From: Phallusia fumigata
Lineage: Eukaryota; Chordata; Ascidiacea; Phlebobranchia; Ascidiidae
Direction of reading: 5' to 3'
Assembly: GCA_008931825.1 (NCBI GenBank)
Contig: QXVZ01016557.1
Span: 1-64,000 of the forward strand
Length of the DNA: 64,000 bases
Made by a program: the position numbers and the translations under genes. This document shows, in pieces, positions 21,066-35,800 of the stretch. The first letter of the stretch is position 1. Each line of letters starts with the position of its first letter. The notes under the pieces are model-generated. The model worked only from the letters and a program-made list of their open reading frames with translations. It searched no databases and had not been told where the DNA came from.

Positions 21066-24000
21066 ATGGCAACGCTTCAGCTATGTGATGCTATGTGTCC
21101 AATTTGCCTGGATATTCTTATTGAACCTGTCACCTTGTGTTGCAATCATGAACTGTGCAAGGTTTGCTACGAAGATCATTTTTCAAAAGCTGATTTTAAA
21201 TGCCCTTTGTGCAAAAAAAGGTGTGGCCATTTGACATGAGTTTTGTAATGTGAATTTGGCACCCATTAGGGTTTGACACTAACACTTTTCACATATTTTA
21301 ACTAATATTTTTCATGAGTTCACTACCTTTCATGTCTTTAGAATACAGAGTAAGTGTGATTCTTATACAGCTTGAAAATAAAAAAATACCTATGAGGTTG
21401 AAAGTGGGATAAGTGTGGTAATTACAACTAATATAAACAAAACAAAAGCTGGTCACTTGTAATGGGTTGTACTGTATCAAGATTGGCAATGTGGGGAAGC
21501 TATTTTTTTGCCTTGCAACAGGCACAAAATTGCAACTCAGTTTACCTTTTACAGCCTTAACTTTTTTTCTACAGCCTTCAATACCTACATTACACTCAAC
21601 ACTTTTTTTTAAAGATTAAATTCATGGGCCAGACAGCAAGCTAAATGTGGAACAATGGTGAATGTTAAAAAATGGAATCAGATCCAGGAACAATTTGGAT
21701 CACTTATTGAAGAAAAAGAATCTGGAAAAGACATATATCAAGGTAATAATAGTAAATATAGGAACCACTTTGGTTAATTCAGATTAGGTTAATCCAGATA
21801 GGGTTAATTCCAGATTGGAAAGTTCAATTTTTGCGCGGAAGATTTATGTTCAAAAATTTTTTTTGTGCGGATTTACACCCTAAAAAAATTTGTTTGTGTG
21901 GATTTGCGCGGACAACTTTTGGAACAGCATTGATTACTAACGCTTTGACCTGATAGCAACTGCAGAAAACAGAATAAACTGGCAGTGGCAATGCACTTAT
22001 TTCATGCAATTCGATGTAAGTCACGCTTCAATACACACCTAATTGTAAGAAATAGAACAGTGTTCCGCAACTATTTTTCCTTACGTCACTTTTAATATTC
22101 GGCGACACACCCTAACCTGAGTTTTGCGCCAGGTAAGTCTTTAAAACATTATAATTTCTTTATTTTTTTAATTGAATAATATATTTGCAATCAAATGCAG
22201 TTTAATTTATTGCGCGAAAGGTACTCGCGTACCAAAAGTTGGAAAACACTGCGTCAAAGGACCTCTTGATCTATAAAATGTTTTTGGAAACATTAAACAA
22301 CGTGCAGTCATGCGTAGCAATTTTGCATTTTTCTGTGTTTTCGATTTAACCGAAATGACGTTGCATAGCCTGTAAAGTTGTAATAGTAGTTGTTGAAGGT
22401 GTAAGATTTTTTCGCAAACAAATCATCTATTTACAATATAAAGCAGTTGGTGAAGATTGTGCACGGATTGTAAAATTGTGCGGGGATTTTTACTAAAATC
22501 ACCAAAAGTGCGCAGATTATAGAGTCAAAAACAAAATATTATCCTCCGCCCAGGTCATTCTTTCCAATCTGGGGTTAATTCAGACTTTGGGATAAAACTG
22601 GGTAAGGTATAAATAAATTGGGATAAAACTGGCTAAAGTATAAACAATTTGTAATGCTTTTCTTAACAAAGCACTTTAGTTAATTTGGATTATTAATTTG
22701 AATCTTCGCCTAGCCTGGAGAAAAGTTGCTGTATTTACATTTTCTGATCTGGATTTTTTCACTTGAAAATGGCAAATTCGTAAACCAAACCATGTTGCAG
22801 TTACGCCTTTTCATACAGGGTGCGCATATTGTTTTCAATCTTTTTTTTTTCTTTCTAATGCTAGTTTGTTTAGATGTTTTGTTCAAGGAAAAGTCCTTCA
22901 AATTTTCACACATGATAAATAGTTATCTGAAGTTGTGCACTGACAAATTTTTATCACAGTTCACCTTTCAGTTCACCCACATGCCCCCTAAACGTGAAAT
23001 TTAAAAAAAGCAATATTTAACAAAGTAAGTCACCTAGAATTTGCCTATTTTGAGTAGGGTGCTTTTCATTGGTTGTTTAATTTTTAACCTGTTTTTCTGA
23101 GTATTTACCCAATTGCGTGTTTAAATGCTGCGACATGTCGCTAAGAAGTTATTGACAAGCTTGTGACAAAAATGGCACAAACAGATGCTACTTCACACAT
23201 AAACAGGGTTTATTCGGGTTGGCCAAGTGGACATTGCACTGATAAAAAATTAGGCTGTATTTGTGCATTGGTAACCTCAATTTGATATTATCTGATTGTC
23301 ACGTTCCGTTTTCACGTGTACGCAAAAGATGGGTCTGACTATTGGAAGTTCCTTAACAGCAACGCACTCGTACCCTGATCAGCAATGGACCTTTTCCTAC
23401 ACCTTTATTGTCTTATTCAAATAGAAATAAATACACAAATCACGATTACTTACATACGTAGTGAACGAGTATAAATTACACCACTACACCACACTACCAT
23501 TTAAAACTACATATAAACTGAATTCCTTTACGTGTAAACTTCTACCAGCGCGAGTTTGTACTAATATGAAGTGTTTTAGAAAACTGAGGGCGACTTATAC
23601 CGTTTGGGTAACAATGGCTGGGGTCAACGCGTTAAATCTGCTTGACCTTTTTCCTAGCAATAACAACAATGGTGGCTGCAGCGAGTAACGGGCGACGCGA
23701 TAAAACTGGCACATTATGGATAAAAACAAAAGAAATGAGGGTGCGAAGCGGCCATTTGAAATAAAAGATTTGATACGCACAGTAAACGTCCGGTGGTTGT
23801 GGGGTGTCATCGCATGAGAATTAGGCCATGGACTATCGCCTTAGGTCGATCTCTAACACATTTGTGACATAACCCCGTTTTTAAGAAGCAATTTTTCTTT
23901 CGAGAAAACTTTCGGCAAACAAACACAAATGTGACGACAACAAAGCACAATACAATAACAAACGGCTGAGATAGTCAGCCCTCACATTTTCGCCTTCGTC

Positions 24001-27000
24001 GATGGTCGTTCTTCTGTTCACACCCTCTATGGACGTATTTTTTCAGCAATTTCATGTGGTAAAGCTTAGTGTTACCTTCGACATTCACACGGTAGTCATT
24101 TGCTCCAACCTTCCCCTCGACTTTAAACGGTCCCTTCCATTGCATGAGCAACTTGCTGCTATCGGTAGGGAGCAGAATCAGGACCTGGTCACCTTCTTTA
24201 AGAGCCCGTCTTTCTGTCTTGAGGTCAGAATCTTTCTTGCGATGGCCATCTTTGCTTGGAGGCTGAATTCGGCTGGCCAAATCCACTGCAACCCTTTTGA
24301 ACGGCTCATGCGTCTTCGTTCGCGTGACGGCTGAGCAGGTTTTTACAGGCGTGGCACTCCAGTTTGGATCTGGTGAGTCCCAACTCCTGGCTCCAGGAAC
24401 GTTGCCAATGATCAGGTCGATGTTTAGGTCGGTTACACAAATAGCCTTCACCGTACCTGAGTAATAAGGTGTGTCTACTGTGATAACTGCTACCGGTGCA
24501 GGTTCAGCCTTCCCCTTGAAACCCTGGATGTTTTGTACCTCCCCCGTCAGTTGATCATCCGATACTAACGACCTGCGAACCACCACTGATGTACATCCCG
24601 TGTCGCGAATCGTTTCCACCGATCTCCGCCCAACGCGACCCACCGTCGCCTCTAAATTCTTGTTTCGTACCTGAACAAGTAAGACGCTTGCCGGTTGGTC
24701 TGTGCCACGAGGTGGCACTGCTTCGGCTGCTCTCACGTGACAATCTTTTGCAAGATGTCCATGACCGTTGCAGATGAAGCACCTGCGGTCAGTAGGGCCT
24801 GACAAGCGATGATTAACGCCCCGCTGGACCGGTCTTTCACAATTGGAAAAGTAAACAGCAGCTCGAGGATGCTTAGAATCACAACTATGACCGCTAATTG
24901 TCTTCTTCAATGGGCCGAGAAACCTATCGGCTTTCTCAGCAAATTCTTTTAAATCGTTCGTCGAATGTTGTCTCATGTATAGTGATAGCTCTCGGTAACT
25001 GTCTTTGTGGAACTTCTCGCGAAGAAAAAGTTCCTTGAGTCCTTTGTAGGTCTTTTCGATGCCGGCCATTTCTACCCAACTGTCCAAATAACTTTCGAAC
25101 CTAACAAAATACTGGGAAACCGTTTCGCCTTGTTGCTGGGTTTCATTGTTGAACCTGTTGCGGTATCCATCTTCGCGTAATCCATACCGTTCCCGCAACG
25201 CCTGTTTCAACACCTCGTAGTCTCTGGCTTCGTCTGCCGAGAGTCGAGAATACACTCCCATCGCTTTTCCAGTCAGCAGCGCACTAAGCCATGGCGCCCA
25301 TTGGTTCCTTTCCCAGCCGCTGTTCTCCGCGTATCTCTCAAATCGCAGCAAATATCCGTCCATGTCATCCACATCATCCACAAATTTTGGAAGCTCTGGA
25401 CACTTGCCTGCACCAGTGTTGCTGCACGTTGAAGACGTGCTTGTAGTCTCTTCACGGCCTTGCCTATCTTCCAGCTTAAGCTTCTTTACCGCCAGTTCGT
25501 GCTCCATCGCGCGTATTTGTTGCCGCTCTTCCCTTTCGGCGTCAAGTTTCCTCTGCTCGGCGTCAAGTTTCCTCTGCTCGGCCTCAAGTTTCCTCTGCTC
25601 GGCGTCACGTTTCCTCTGATCGGCCTCACGTCGCATCTCTTCCATATGCCTTTCGTGCTCGCGATTTAATCTTCGCTCCTCACGTTCCTCTTCCTTCTTC
25701 ATCTGCTCATTGACGTATTGGAGCAAACCTTCGTCAGCAAGCCCTAACTGTCTTCCCAACTCCACGTACCGATTTCCAGACGCCATTGCCGATCTTACAA
25801 GGGTTAGTGTTCAACTTCGCGTTTTCAAGTCAGAATCCCGGACGAGCCCCCAGATGTCACGTTCCGTTTTCACGGGTACGCAAAAGATGGGTCTGGCTAT
25901 TGGAAGTTCCTTAACAGCAACGCACTCGTACCCTGATCAGCAATGGACCTTTTCCTACACCTTTATTGTCTTATTCAAATAGAAATAAATACACAAATCA
26001 CGATTACTTACATACGTAGTGAACGAGTATAAATTACACCACTACACCACACTACCATTTAAAACTACATATAAACTGAATTCCTTTACGTGTAAACTTC
26101 TACCAGCGCGAGTTTGTACTAATATGAAGTGTTTTAGAAAACTGAGGGCGACTTATACCGTTTGGGTAACAATGGCTGGGGTCAACGCGTTAAATCTGCT
26201 TGACCTTTTTCACAGTAATAACAACAATGGTGGCTGCAGCGAGTAACGGGCGACGCGATAAAACTGGCACATTATGGATAAAAACAAAAGAAATGAGGGT
26301 GCGAAGCGGCCATTTGAAATAAAAGATTTGATACGCACAGTAAACGTCCGGTGGTTGTGGGGTGTCGTCGCATGAGAATTAGGCCACGGACTATCGCCTT
26401 AGGTCGATCTCTAACACATTTGTGACACTGATGCAGAAGACAGTGAGTCACAGCAATTATATTTAATCATTTGCCTTTGTGGTGTATTGATTTCTTTATG
26501 GGGCAAATTATTAAACAATTTCAAAACAGGACGAAATATGGACAGTTTGGAGAACATGCCATTATGGTACATTGTTGTGTTTACCCCTAAAACCCCCCAA
26601 AATGACCTGCTAAGCTTATTATGTGTATAGATTGTATAAAACTTATTTAAAATACCTGCTACTATTTTGACATGTATGTAGATTGATGCATAATCCTCTA
26701 CTTTGCATGTGTGGGGACCCATGCCCCCCCCCCCGCAGAAACAATCATGCCATAAAAAGCTTAACTAACTATGGGACCCAATGAAAACAATGTAGTGAAT
26801 ATATACCCTTTATAAATTGAGTGATAGTGTATATGTATATGTAATGACAGTGTGGTGAAAGCCACCCTTTTAGTTTATACAGCGATTGTTGGTAAGCATG
26901 GCTGCTGTTGGAGGTTTAGATATTGCTTACTCAGAACATTCTCATGTTATAAAATGCTAAGAAATTAGGGACCCAATGTAGTGTAGATATATTATTGAAG

Positions 27001-30000
27001 CGTACTTGAGAAGGCCAAACCTCTGGAAAAGTCCGAAAAGAATTTTGAAAACGACATTAGTGGTTCACTCCGACTGATAGTAATCCTCAGAGAGTTGCTA
27101 AATGAGTTCTTTTTTTGCCTGCAGCTTATCCTTGGCATTTTACCATGAAAGGTTTGTTGGATGGAGTTCTGCCATCTGTTTCATTTGAACCAACAGCTTC
27201 ATTTTCACATGCTGGCAAATGCCCTTGTGACACCCCTAAATGTGGTTGATCTCCATTTTAAAATTGGGATGAAACTAGAGAGGTGGCGGTTGGTAGATAT
27301 GGTCAAGGTAGTGGGTCGCCAGTTTAGTTTAACGCCATAGCCCCAGTGGTTACCCTGCTAAAAATGCCAAATTACTAACATTCTGCGAATTGAATAAAAT
27401 TTTGACAGTTTGTGTAACATGTCATTGTGGTGCAATATTTGATCTGTTTTACCCTATAGCCCCAGGGGCCCCCTAAAATGGGTCAAATTACTAAACAATC
27501 AGTTTGTATAACATGTCATCATGGTGAATTTGTTGCTGTGTTTTACCTTATACCCCTGGCAGTTAACTTCCTATCCTTAGTTTGTAGGTTGGGTCATAGT
27601 TACTTACATTATTAATTCTGTCATTTCATTTTTAATTCATAAAAAATTAAATAAAATATATCTGCTTCCGTTCTATACATATATTCCCAGTACCCCATAT
27701 ATATTTTACAACTTTATATGTGTGGGTCCCATGCGTTTTTGCCTGCAGAAACAATCATGTCATAAAAAGCTTAAGTAACTATGGGACCCAGAGTGAAATG
27801 ACATGGTAAATATATGTGCATTTTTAAATGGGGTAATAGTGTATATGGAATGGCAATATGGTGAAAGCCACCCTTCTTGTTTTATTCACTGAAACGCCTG
27901 TCTGTCAGTGCACAACTTCAGATACCCATCTACCATGTGTGAAATCTTAAAGAAATTTAAACAACTCTTTCTTGACCAAAACGTGGAAACAAACTCATGT
28001 TAGACAGAAAAAGATAACATAAAGAAGTAGAAAAAAAGAGTAAAAACAATATGTGTTTCCTTCATGGAAGGGGACCCATAATTAAACGATTTTTGTTTCA
28101 GGCCATTGTGAAATTATTAAACAATGTCCGAAGTGGATGTTAATTGGGCAGTATGTAGAACTTGTCATTGTGGTGCACTAATTACCTTGTTTACCCTAAA
28201 GCCTGACATGTATCCAAAAACTGCATAATTTACAACTTTACATATACCCATGCTTTCCTGTCTGGAGAAACAATCATACTATAGAAAGCTTAGGTAACTA
28301 TGAGACCCAATGTAAATAATGTAGGGAATACATGTTTTTTGAATTTAGTGATAGTGTATGTAGAATGTCAATATAGTTATGGTAAGCCATCCTTCTAGTT
28401 TCATGTTGGATGTAGGTGTATGGAACAAATTTTTAGGTTTAAAGTGTGTGGACTTGTGATTTATGGCTCAGTAGAGGCTTACACAACAGTTAATAAAGAT
28501 AACAATGTTAATTGATGCCTAGATTTAAGAACCTCCATGGCCAGAGTGGCAAAACCAGGGGAGGTATACAAGGAGTATAAAAAACTTAAAGATGAATGGA
28601 GTTCCACTCGTAAAGCTGAAGATCAAGAGCAGGAACTTGCCTCAATAAACTACATTAAAGAACTGCTGTCAAAAGAAAAGCAGCAAGCTGAATACCAAAA
28701 AAAGCAGTTGATTCTGGATGAAGAGGTTGCCATTGAACTTAACAGACAACTTGTGGGTATTTTTTAATTATTGTTTCCCTTCTTAAATATTGTGTTTACT
28801 CTGTTTGTTTGTTTTTTTTGTTTTTGTTTTGTTTTTTTGTTTGGATAAATAATGAACTACTTGCTCTACCTAGATCAAACTTGAACAAATGGTAGTTGGG
28901 GTTGTCACTAGTCTGGTAACCATATAGCTCCCTTACTGGTTAAACTGGTGGTTGCCAACCATGGAGGAATTCTTTCCAGGGAGGAATTTTATAAGTTAAG
29001 GGGAGGACTTTCCACTTTATAGTTAAGTTATTTTTTATAAGCGTATTAATTAGGGATGTTCAAATAACTGGCTATTCTGGAATAGTTGTTTCAAATCCAG
29101 AATATCAAATCCACGTCTTATGTTAACTTTTTTAATACAAAATTTGATTGTCACATTGTACGCATAGCTGAGAATTAGCTAAAGAAGAAAACAAACGGCG
29201 CTGTTGCGCCTGAGAATCCCACTCACATCAACACTAAGTGCAGACGAATTGCGCACGCTCGTTCAAAACACATTTGGACGAAATATTATCGGTTCCAATT
29301 ACCTGATATAAACGGCAAATTTGGATTCAATATTTTACTTTGAACATCCCTAGTATTAATTTAGGTAGACTAGTGGTTCCAAACCATTTTTAATCTTGCT
29401 TTATATTGCTTATTGTCTTGTGACAACTTTCAAACAATGCTAAATCGGATGAATATTTAATAGATTTTTGGTTGTGCCAGTGTGATTTGTTGTTGGAATA
29501 GTTTTCTTGGATATTGTTATAGGTACCAATTCTTTCATTCTAGCAAATTTTGTAAAATTTATTAAGAATACCCGCTATAATTTTGCATCTAGATTGATAT
29601 AATCAACTGTGTAAAATTAACAACTATACATGGGTGGGAACCCATGTGTTGAAACAAGAATGGCATGAAATGCTTGTGTAACTATGGGGCTCAATGTAAA
29701 ATAGTATTCTGAATATATTTCAATTTTTAATTGAAAGTTAGTGTGTGTGGAATGACAACTTGGTGAAAGGCAACTTTTAACACACCAAAATGCTTGCATG
29801 TTGGGTTTTTCTGCAGTTTAAACATTTTACTGTTGTTTTTGAAAGTATCTGTGGATTCAAAACCATGTACTGGTAGTGTTAAAAATATCCACATAAGGCA
29901 CAGGCCCCACAAGGCTTCAATGATCCTTGCAATGTGATAGTTTCAGTCTGTGCTATTTTGGAGTGACTTGTTAGCAAGCTACCCAGGATAAGGGATCGTT

Positions 30001-32844
30001 TTGTACAACTTTAGCATTCGACTTTAGTCCTTTCTCTTTGTCCCTTGATGAAGTGCATTGCAGGTCGCGCTTGTTTCCACGGCCAGATTGATAAGTCCAT
30101 TTAAGCCTCTGCCAAATACACAGACTGATTTGAATGTGATGTATGGCTCAGCTTTATTGCAGTAATTAATCCCTTTAGGAATCCAAAATCATTTACAACA
30201 CCATGCCAATTATAATTTTTAAGTCAAAATCCTCATTGAAACCCCATAGCCACACTAACACATAAATTGACCTGCAGAAACCTTTATGTGGTTTAAGTGA
30301 TGTGCTATAAATTCAACAACAACCTTTTGCTCTTTGATAGACCAAATATAAGCTTACATGCTTCAGTATGTAGTAGCAGAGTTGATGTAATAGGAAGTCT
30401 GTTTTATACATTCGTAAAGGTCTTATATTCGGTGCTAGGCTGCCTATATCTTAAAATATGTCAATCACTGTCACATGTGGGGAAGTGTTGTGTTTACGAT
30501 ACATGCTTGGTAAAAATCTACAATGACCACATTGTAGTGAAGTAGCTAGGCTAATAATAAAATGATTAAACAAACCTATTGTGTGGTCTTGTCTTCCACA
30601 TTGCAATATGGCAATCATGTTTAGGTTACCACTGTGCAATTACAGATTGATTTTAGTCAGTAAATAGCTGCCTAGCCACCCCAACTAAAAGCTTGCCTGA
30701 TACCAGCGGATAAGCTCCATCGTTTTGAGTCAAAATCGCTAATCACTCCTTTTGAGTCCGGATGTTGTGCGTTTGGTGAAGAACAGCCGGTGTGTAAAAA
30801 CATTTTTGGGGCTGAAAGGGCAATTACTTGGCGGGTCAGACTAAAATTTTAAACAACCAATAAGAAGCAATCTTTATATCTACATTTTGAATTTTAGTGC
30901 ATTTGGACTCATATGTGTGAACTAAGGGGCATTTAAATAAACACGTAATTGTTTGGGAAAAATACGGCAAAAGAGGGTAAATTCAACCAATAGTCGCAAA
31001 ACACTTTTAAATACTTTGTATTGAACAACTATTAAAATAGGAAACTTCTAGGTGACTTACTTTATTATAGGTCCGCTTCCACAAACTGTTATGGAGGGGT
31101 CCCTTCCTGGAGGGAACCTATTTGGTTTCACTATGTTGGTGTGTATTTTCTGTCCTGTAGCTTGGCCATTTTGCCGTGAAACCTATCCTGTATTTGGATG
31201 AAACTTTAACCCTATGGCTTAAGTGGTTACCCCACTAGCTTCCTCAAGAGGGTTAAATTACTAAACAATGAATGAATTTAATGAAATTTGTACTGTTTGT
31301 ATAACATGTCAGTGTGCATTGATTGCTGTGTTTAACTTTATATTTATCATGGTAGTTGACCTGCTAGACCTTTAAAGTTTGTAGATTGGGCAATAGTATC
31401 GTATAATTGCCAATTATTTCATTAAATTAAATTAATTTTATAAAATCAGTGGCAAATATCTGGTACTGTTCGGAAGATATATTCATGGTATCCTACAACT
31501 AATCTACAATGTTGCATGTGTGGGGACTGATGCGTTTCTGCTGAAACAATTATGTCATAATAAGCTCAGGTAACTGTTGGACCAACAGTAAAACAAAGTA
31601 CTGAATACATCCGTTTTTCAGTTGGGTAATACTGTATATGGAATTACAATATGGTGAACACTACCTTTCTAGTTTTTTCAAAAGTTTTAAAAGCTAATGT
31701 GAGTTTGTTTTCATGTTTTGGTCAAGAAAGGGTTGTCCGAATATATTTAAATTTGAACATATTATAGATGGGTATCTGAAGTTGTGCACTGTCAACCCTA
31801 ATTCACCCATTGGTTCGCCCACAGGCCCCCAAAATGTGAAAATTTTAAATGGCAATATTTAGCAAAGTACCTCCCCCTAGAAGTTTCCTATTTTGATAGT
31901 TGATACAATGCAAAGTATTTTAAATTATTTTTGGGCTTGAGTTTGGATTCACCCATTTTTCACCTTTCTAACCCCAAAAGTTAAGTTTTTTGTTTAATAC
32001 TCTATGCTTCAGGCATACTAATCCAAATGTATTGAAAATTAAAATGTACATAATAGGGTGCGTCTCATTGGTTGTTTAAAATTTTAGCCTGATCAGTCAA
32101 GTATTTACCCTTACAGATGCAGATAGTTGAAACGCTGACTGTTTTGCCAGAAATGCAAAATGACCTGGAGCGAGGAAGTGATAGACGAGTTTACGACACA
32201 AGCGACGCAACGCTTAGCAGTTGGTAACAGGCTGGTATTTCACACTTAAACAGGCGTTTATTTGGTTAGCAAGGTGGGTGTTTCGCTGATTAAAATTGGG
32301 CGGTGATGACCTTAGTATGTTTACTGTTTTGCGATAAAGATGATAATGCGGCACAGCAATATATTTATTCATTCGTACCGTCAACACCTCCCAACATGTA
32401 TAAAGTGATCATACTACACTACTGATATGATTGTGTAGTGTTAACCAAGATGCGTTTGCTAAATAACACTGTAAAAAATTATACATTACAATAATTTTGC
32501 TCTCATTTACAGTTGCACTATCTTGTACAGTAGCATGTAAGATTATGTTTGGTTGGTCAAAAGCGCAATGTTGTTGTTGGATTTACAGCGCGTTTCTGAA
32601 ACTGCGTTGGAAGGGGTCGTTTAGTGTTTGCGATTTACTACGGCTCGGCCAAATGTCACTGCAGGTCAAACTATTGGTTAGTGTGACTGTTGGTTTTTGA
32701 AATTGACATGATGTAAGAAATGATTTAGTTACATTATGAATGGAAATCTTTATTTTTTGTTTAAATTTGTAAAACTGATTTTTAAACTGATCACGTCCTA
32801 AAAACATCACTACTAATCAGAAATTGCATGTGTGTGGGGACCCA

Positions 32845-32879
<35 letters not shown>

Positions 32880-35800
32880 ATGCCAAGGGAATTAGGGACC
32901 CAATGTAATTTGAGTGTTGAAAATATATCCAATGTAATAAAGGAAATGGTATATGTGGAGAACATCATTTTGAGGTGGCAGTGTATGTGGAATGAAAATA
33001 TTGAAACGGCCACCTTTCTGGTTTAAATGTTGGTTTTATATGCATACCAGAAACTGCATAAAAAGGTCATTGAAGGTGTATGCCACACAGCCAAACGTTG
33101 GCTGCAAAATGGTTAAAGGTTACTGCAGTGCAGATCAATGTTCAAGTCTTATGCAACACGATAGTATTTTTGTTTGCAGTCCATTTACATTAAAGAAGTT
33201 AAGTCAAATGAGTTAAAGTTAAATGAATAAAGGTAGGGTGGTTCTTTCTGGTTGTACAAAAATTAAACCTGATTGTCTTGGTGTTTTGTTTTATAGCCCC
33301 AATAATGTGTTTTCATGTCTACTGTTCTGCGCTTAACACCTAAAGATGCAGTGCGAAGGGTAATAGGTTTGTGGAAGAAAACCCCATGTGGTGGTTTTTA
33401 AGTGTTAGTTTTGTAGTGAAACATAGAAATGATAAACTATCTTTTTTTTCCATCAGTAAATGTTTACATTATAACTCGTTTGTAACATAATGATAAAACA
33501 AAAATAAAATGTTATTTGTTTGCACAAACCTTTTTTTTAGAATTCTGGAACAAACAAATCTATTGCAACCAAAATGCCACCACGGCCCCATGCATCTGTT
33601 TCCAGCCCTTTACAAAGTAAGTAAAACAGTTTAAAAATTTTAAATGTAACTTATTAATTTGATCACACATGTTTGTGATGATTTTGCATCACTGTCAATG
33701 CATGGATATGCTGTAAAAGCGATTCAAGGGATGTGCTGCACCCCTAAAAGTACAGCAACAAAAAAGGAACTTATTAGAGATAGACCGATGTTGTGTTTCA
33801 AGGCCTATACCTATTATTCGTGGTCAAGAAGGCCGACAAATTTGGTTCACATGCCACAGGTTGCAGTACTGTAATCATTAAACAAAGTTATAAATCATTA
33901 AACCTGTAAATTGCATCACGCTTTAGCTAATAAATATCTGTGGTATCTGTGCGTTAAATCACATGGCCCTGAACATGTTTTTAAAACAGCAATTGTATTA
34001 AGGCTATACAAAGTTGCGAAGGCATTCATCACATGAAAACTTACGTTCGGATGAATGTAACCACACGGTCTTTAGGTCGTTTAGTTGAAAGTTCGAACTA
34101 CATTGCCGTTTTTGCATTTTGCTTTGTTGTAGCTTAACACACACAAATCAAGAACACTTTGATAAAGCTTAGCAAAGGCAAGTGTTGCGTTGCTCATAAT
34201 CATCTCTTATTGCATTTCAATCACATTGTAATATAACGATGGCCGATTTACTGGTAAACAATCGCATTTTTGATGTCATAAACAACGTAAAATTCCAAAG
34301 CTTTTCGCCATTTGTGTACTTCTGCTTTGTTGTTTTTTCCTTGTGAAAAAGCTTGTTCCATCCTCATTCTGTGCAAAAACCAACGAACTTGTGCAAGGAA
34401 CAGATCATGCATCGTTGATTGTGCAACTTGATGTAGTCATACTTTTAGTGGTGGCGTCATTCCGGAAAATAGTAGTTGCTTTACATTTTAAACTTAAAAT
34501 TTTTTTTACAACTATTGCATGTAATTACATTAATGGCATGTTAAAACGAAAATAATCGACGTTTAAAGAGTCACATCTATTACAAGTCTTCTTAAAGTCA
34601 ATTAAACAGTCCTTTTCTATTATGTTGTCACTTGAAATTCTGTCTGCCAAATTATTATAAGACTTGGACTCGATATTCTTGATTTGAAACAATTATTCTA
34701 CTTTGAACATCTCTATCAGTGGTGACCTCAATTGATTTGCTGTTTTATGAAGTAGGAGACAGTGTAGCAGAACAATTATGGGTCCCCTTCCACGAAAGGG
34801 ACACATATTATTTTTATTTTTTTTGTCTCATGCGAGTTTGTTCCCATGTTTTAGTCAAGAAGGAGTTGTTTAAAATTTTTTACAAATACGTATAGGTTTC
34901 TACACGATCGTATAATAGTTTATCAGCAATTTTAAAAGTTGTAAATGTTAATGATTGTGTTACCGTAGGAGTATATTTAAGTACATGTAATGGTAGCATT
35001 GATGAAAACTCTTTGGCTGGATAAAAAATGTGTAAGGGGAGGCGAAAATTGTAGCAAAGGAAATAACCAGCCAACATGCTCTTACAGAAAGTTCTGACAT
35101 GTGTGTTGGAATACTGGGACACTTTGTTGTCATGTTTGTGATGTCACAAAAGAGTGTGTGGTGACATACATCTGCCACCTTGCATTTTTAGTAACTTGGC
35201 ACTTATGTGGCAGAATATGAAACACTTGAAAATAGGGTCAAGCATGCTGGAAACTGCATTTGCATTTTACATGGGTAGTTTGTTGCCTACCCCCTCTCTC
35301 GCTGGCTGCGCCACTGCCTACAATTATTCTACAACTTTGCATGTGTGGGGACTCATGTGTTTATGCATGCAAAAACAATCATATTACAAAACCTTTTTTA
35401 ACTCGGGACCCAATGTGAAATGACATGGTGAATATATATGCATTTTTAATGGGGTAATAGTGTATATGGAATGGCAATATGGTGAAAGCCAGCCTTCTAG
35501 TTAAATTTTGCATATGCGTTAGCACAAAAAACAGTTTGTCAAAAGTCATTAAGAGTTATTGTCCATTTCTATTCTAAGCAGTCAAACAGTTTCTTGCCAT
35601 TAAACTATTGCTCAGCAAGAATAAAAAATCTACTTTTTTAACACTGAAGTAAATTTAATAATTCACCTCGGACAATAACAGAATGGTTTTTCAGAGAAAG
35701 TGTTTTTCTAATTAGAAAAATGCTGATGCACCAAAAGAGAAAATATGATGGCAAGTTGCTTTTAGGTTAGTTATGACTGTAGGTAAAGAGGCCATAAACT

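Larger units (their letters stand above)
23297..26427 (-). mobile_element. Gypsy-type (Ty3) LTR element, young, incomplete
   Basis: Two 573-bp LTRs (23297-23869 and 25855-26427) begin TGTCAC and end GTGACA in the minus orientation. They are flanked by a perfect 5-bp target duplication CTGAT (23292-23296 and 26428-26432). Next to the 5' LTR is TGGGGGCTCGTCCGGGAT, the primer-binding site for tRNA-Pro. A purine-rich tract precedes the 3' LTR. I count about seven differences between the LTRs, roughly 1%, so the insertion is recent. Gag and protease parts are present, but most of the polymerase is not seen, so it is broken with about one large loss. It sits in intron 2 of the RNF168-like gene, antisense to it. 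Confidence 0.9.

Noticed and set aside
23461-23688. 75-codon frame and its near copy at 26019-26246
   Set aside because: Both lie in the two LTRs of the gypsy-type element and are the same sequence duplicated by the LTRs, not a gene.
32813-33026. Poly-proline and poly-glycine frames; a similar one at 57353-57598
   Set aside because: They come from the C runs judged to be artefacts.
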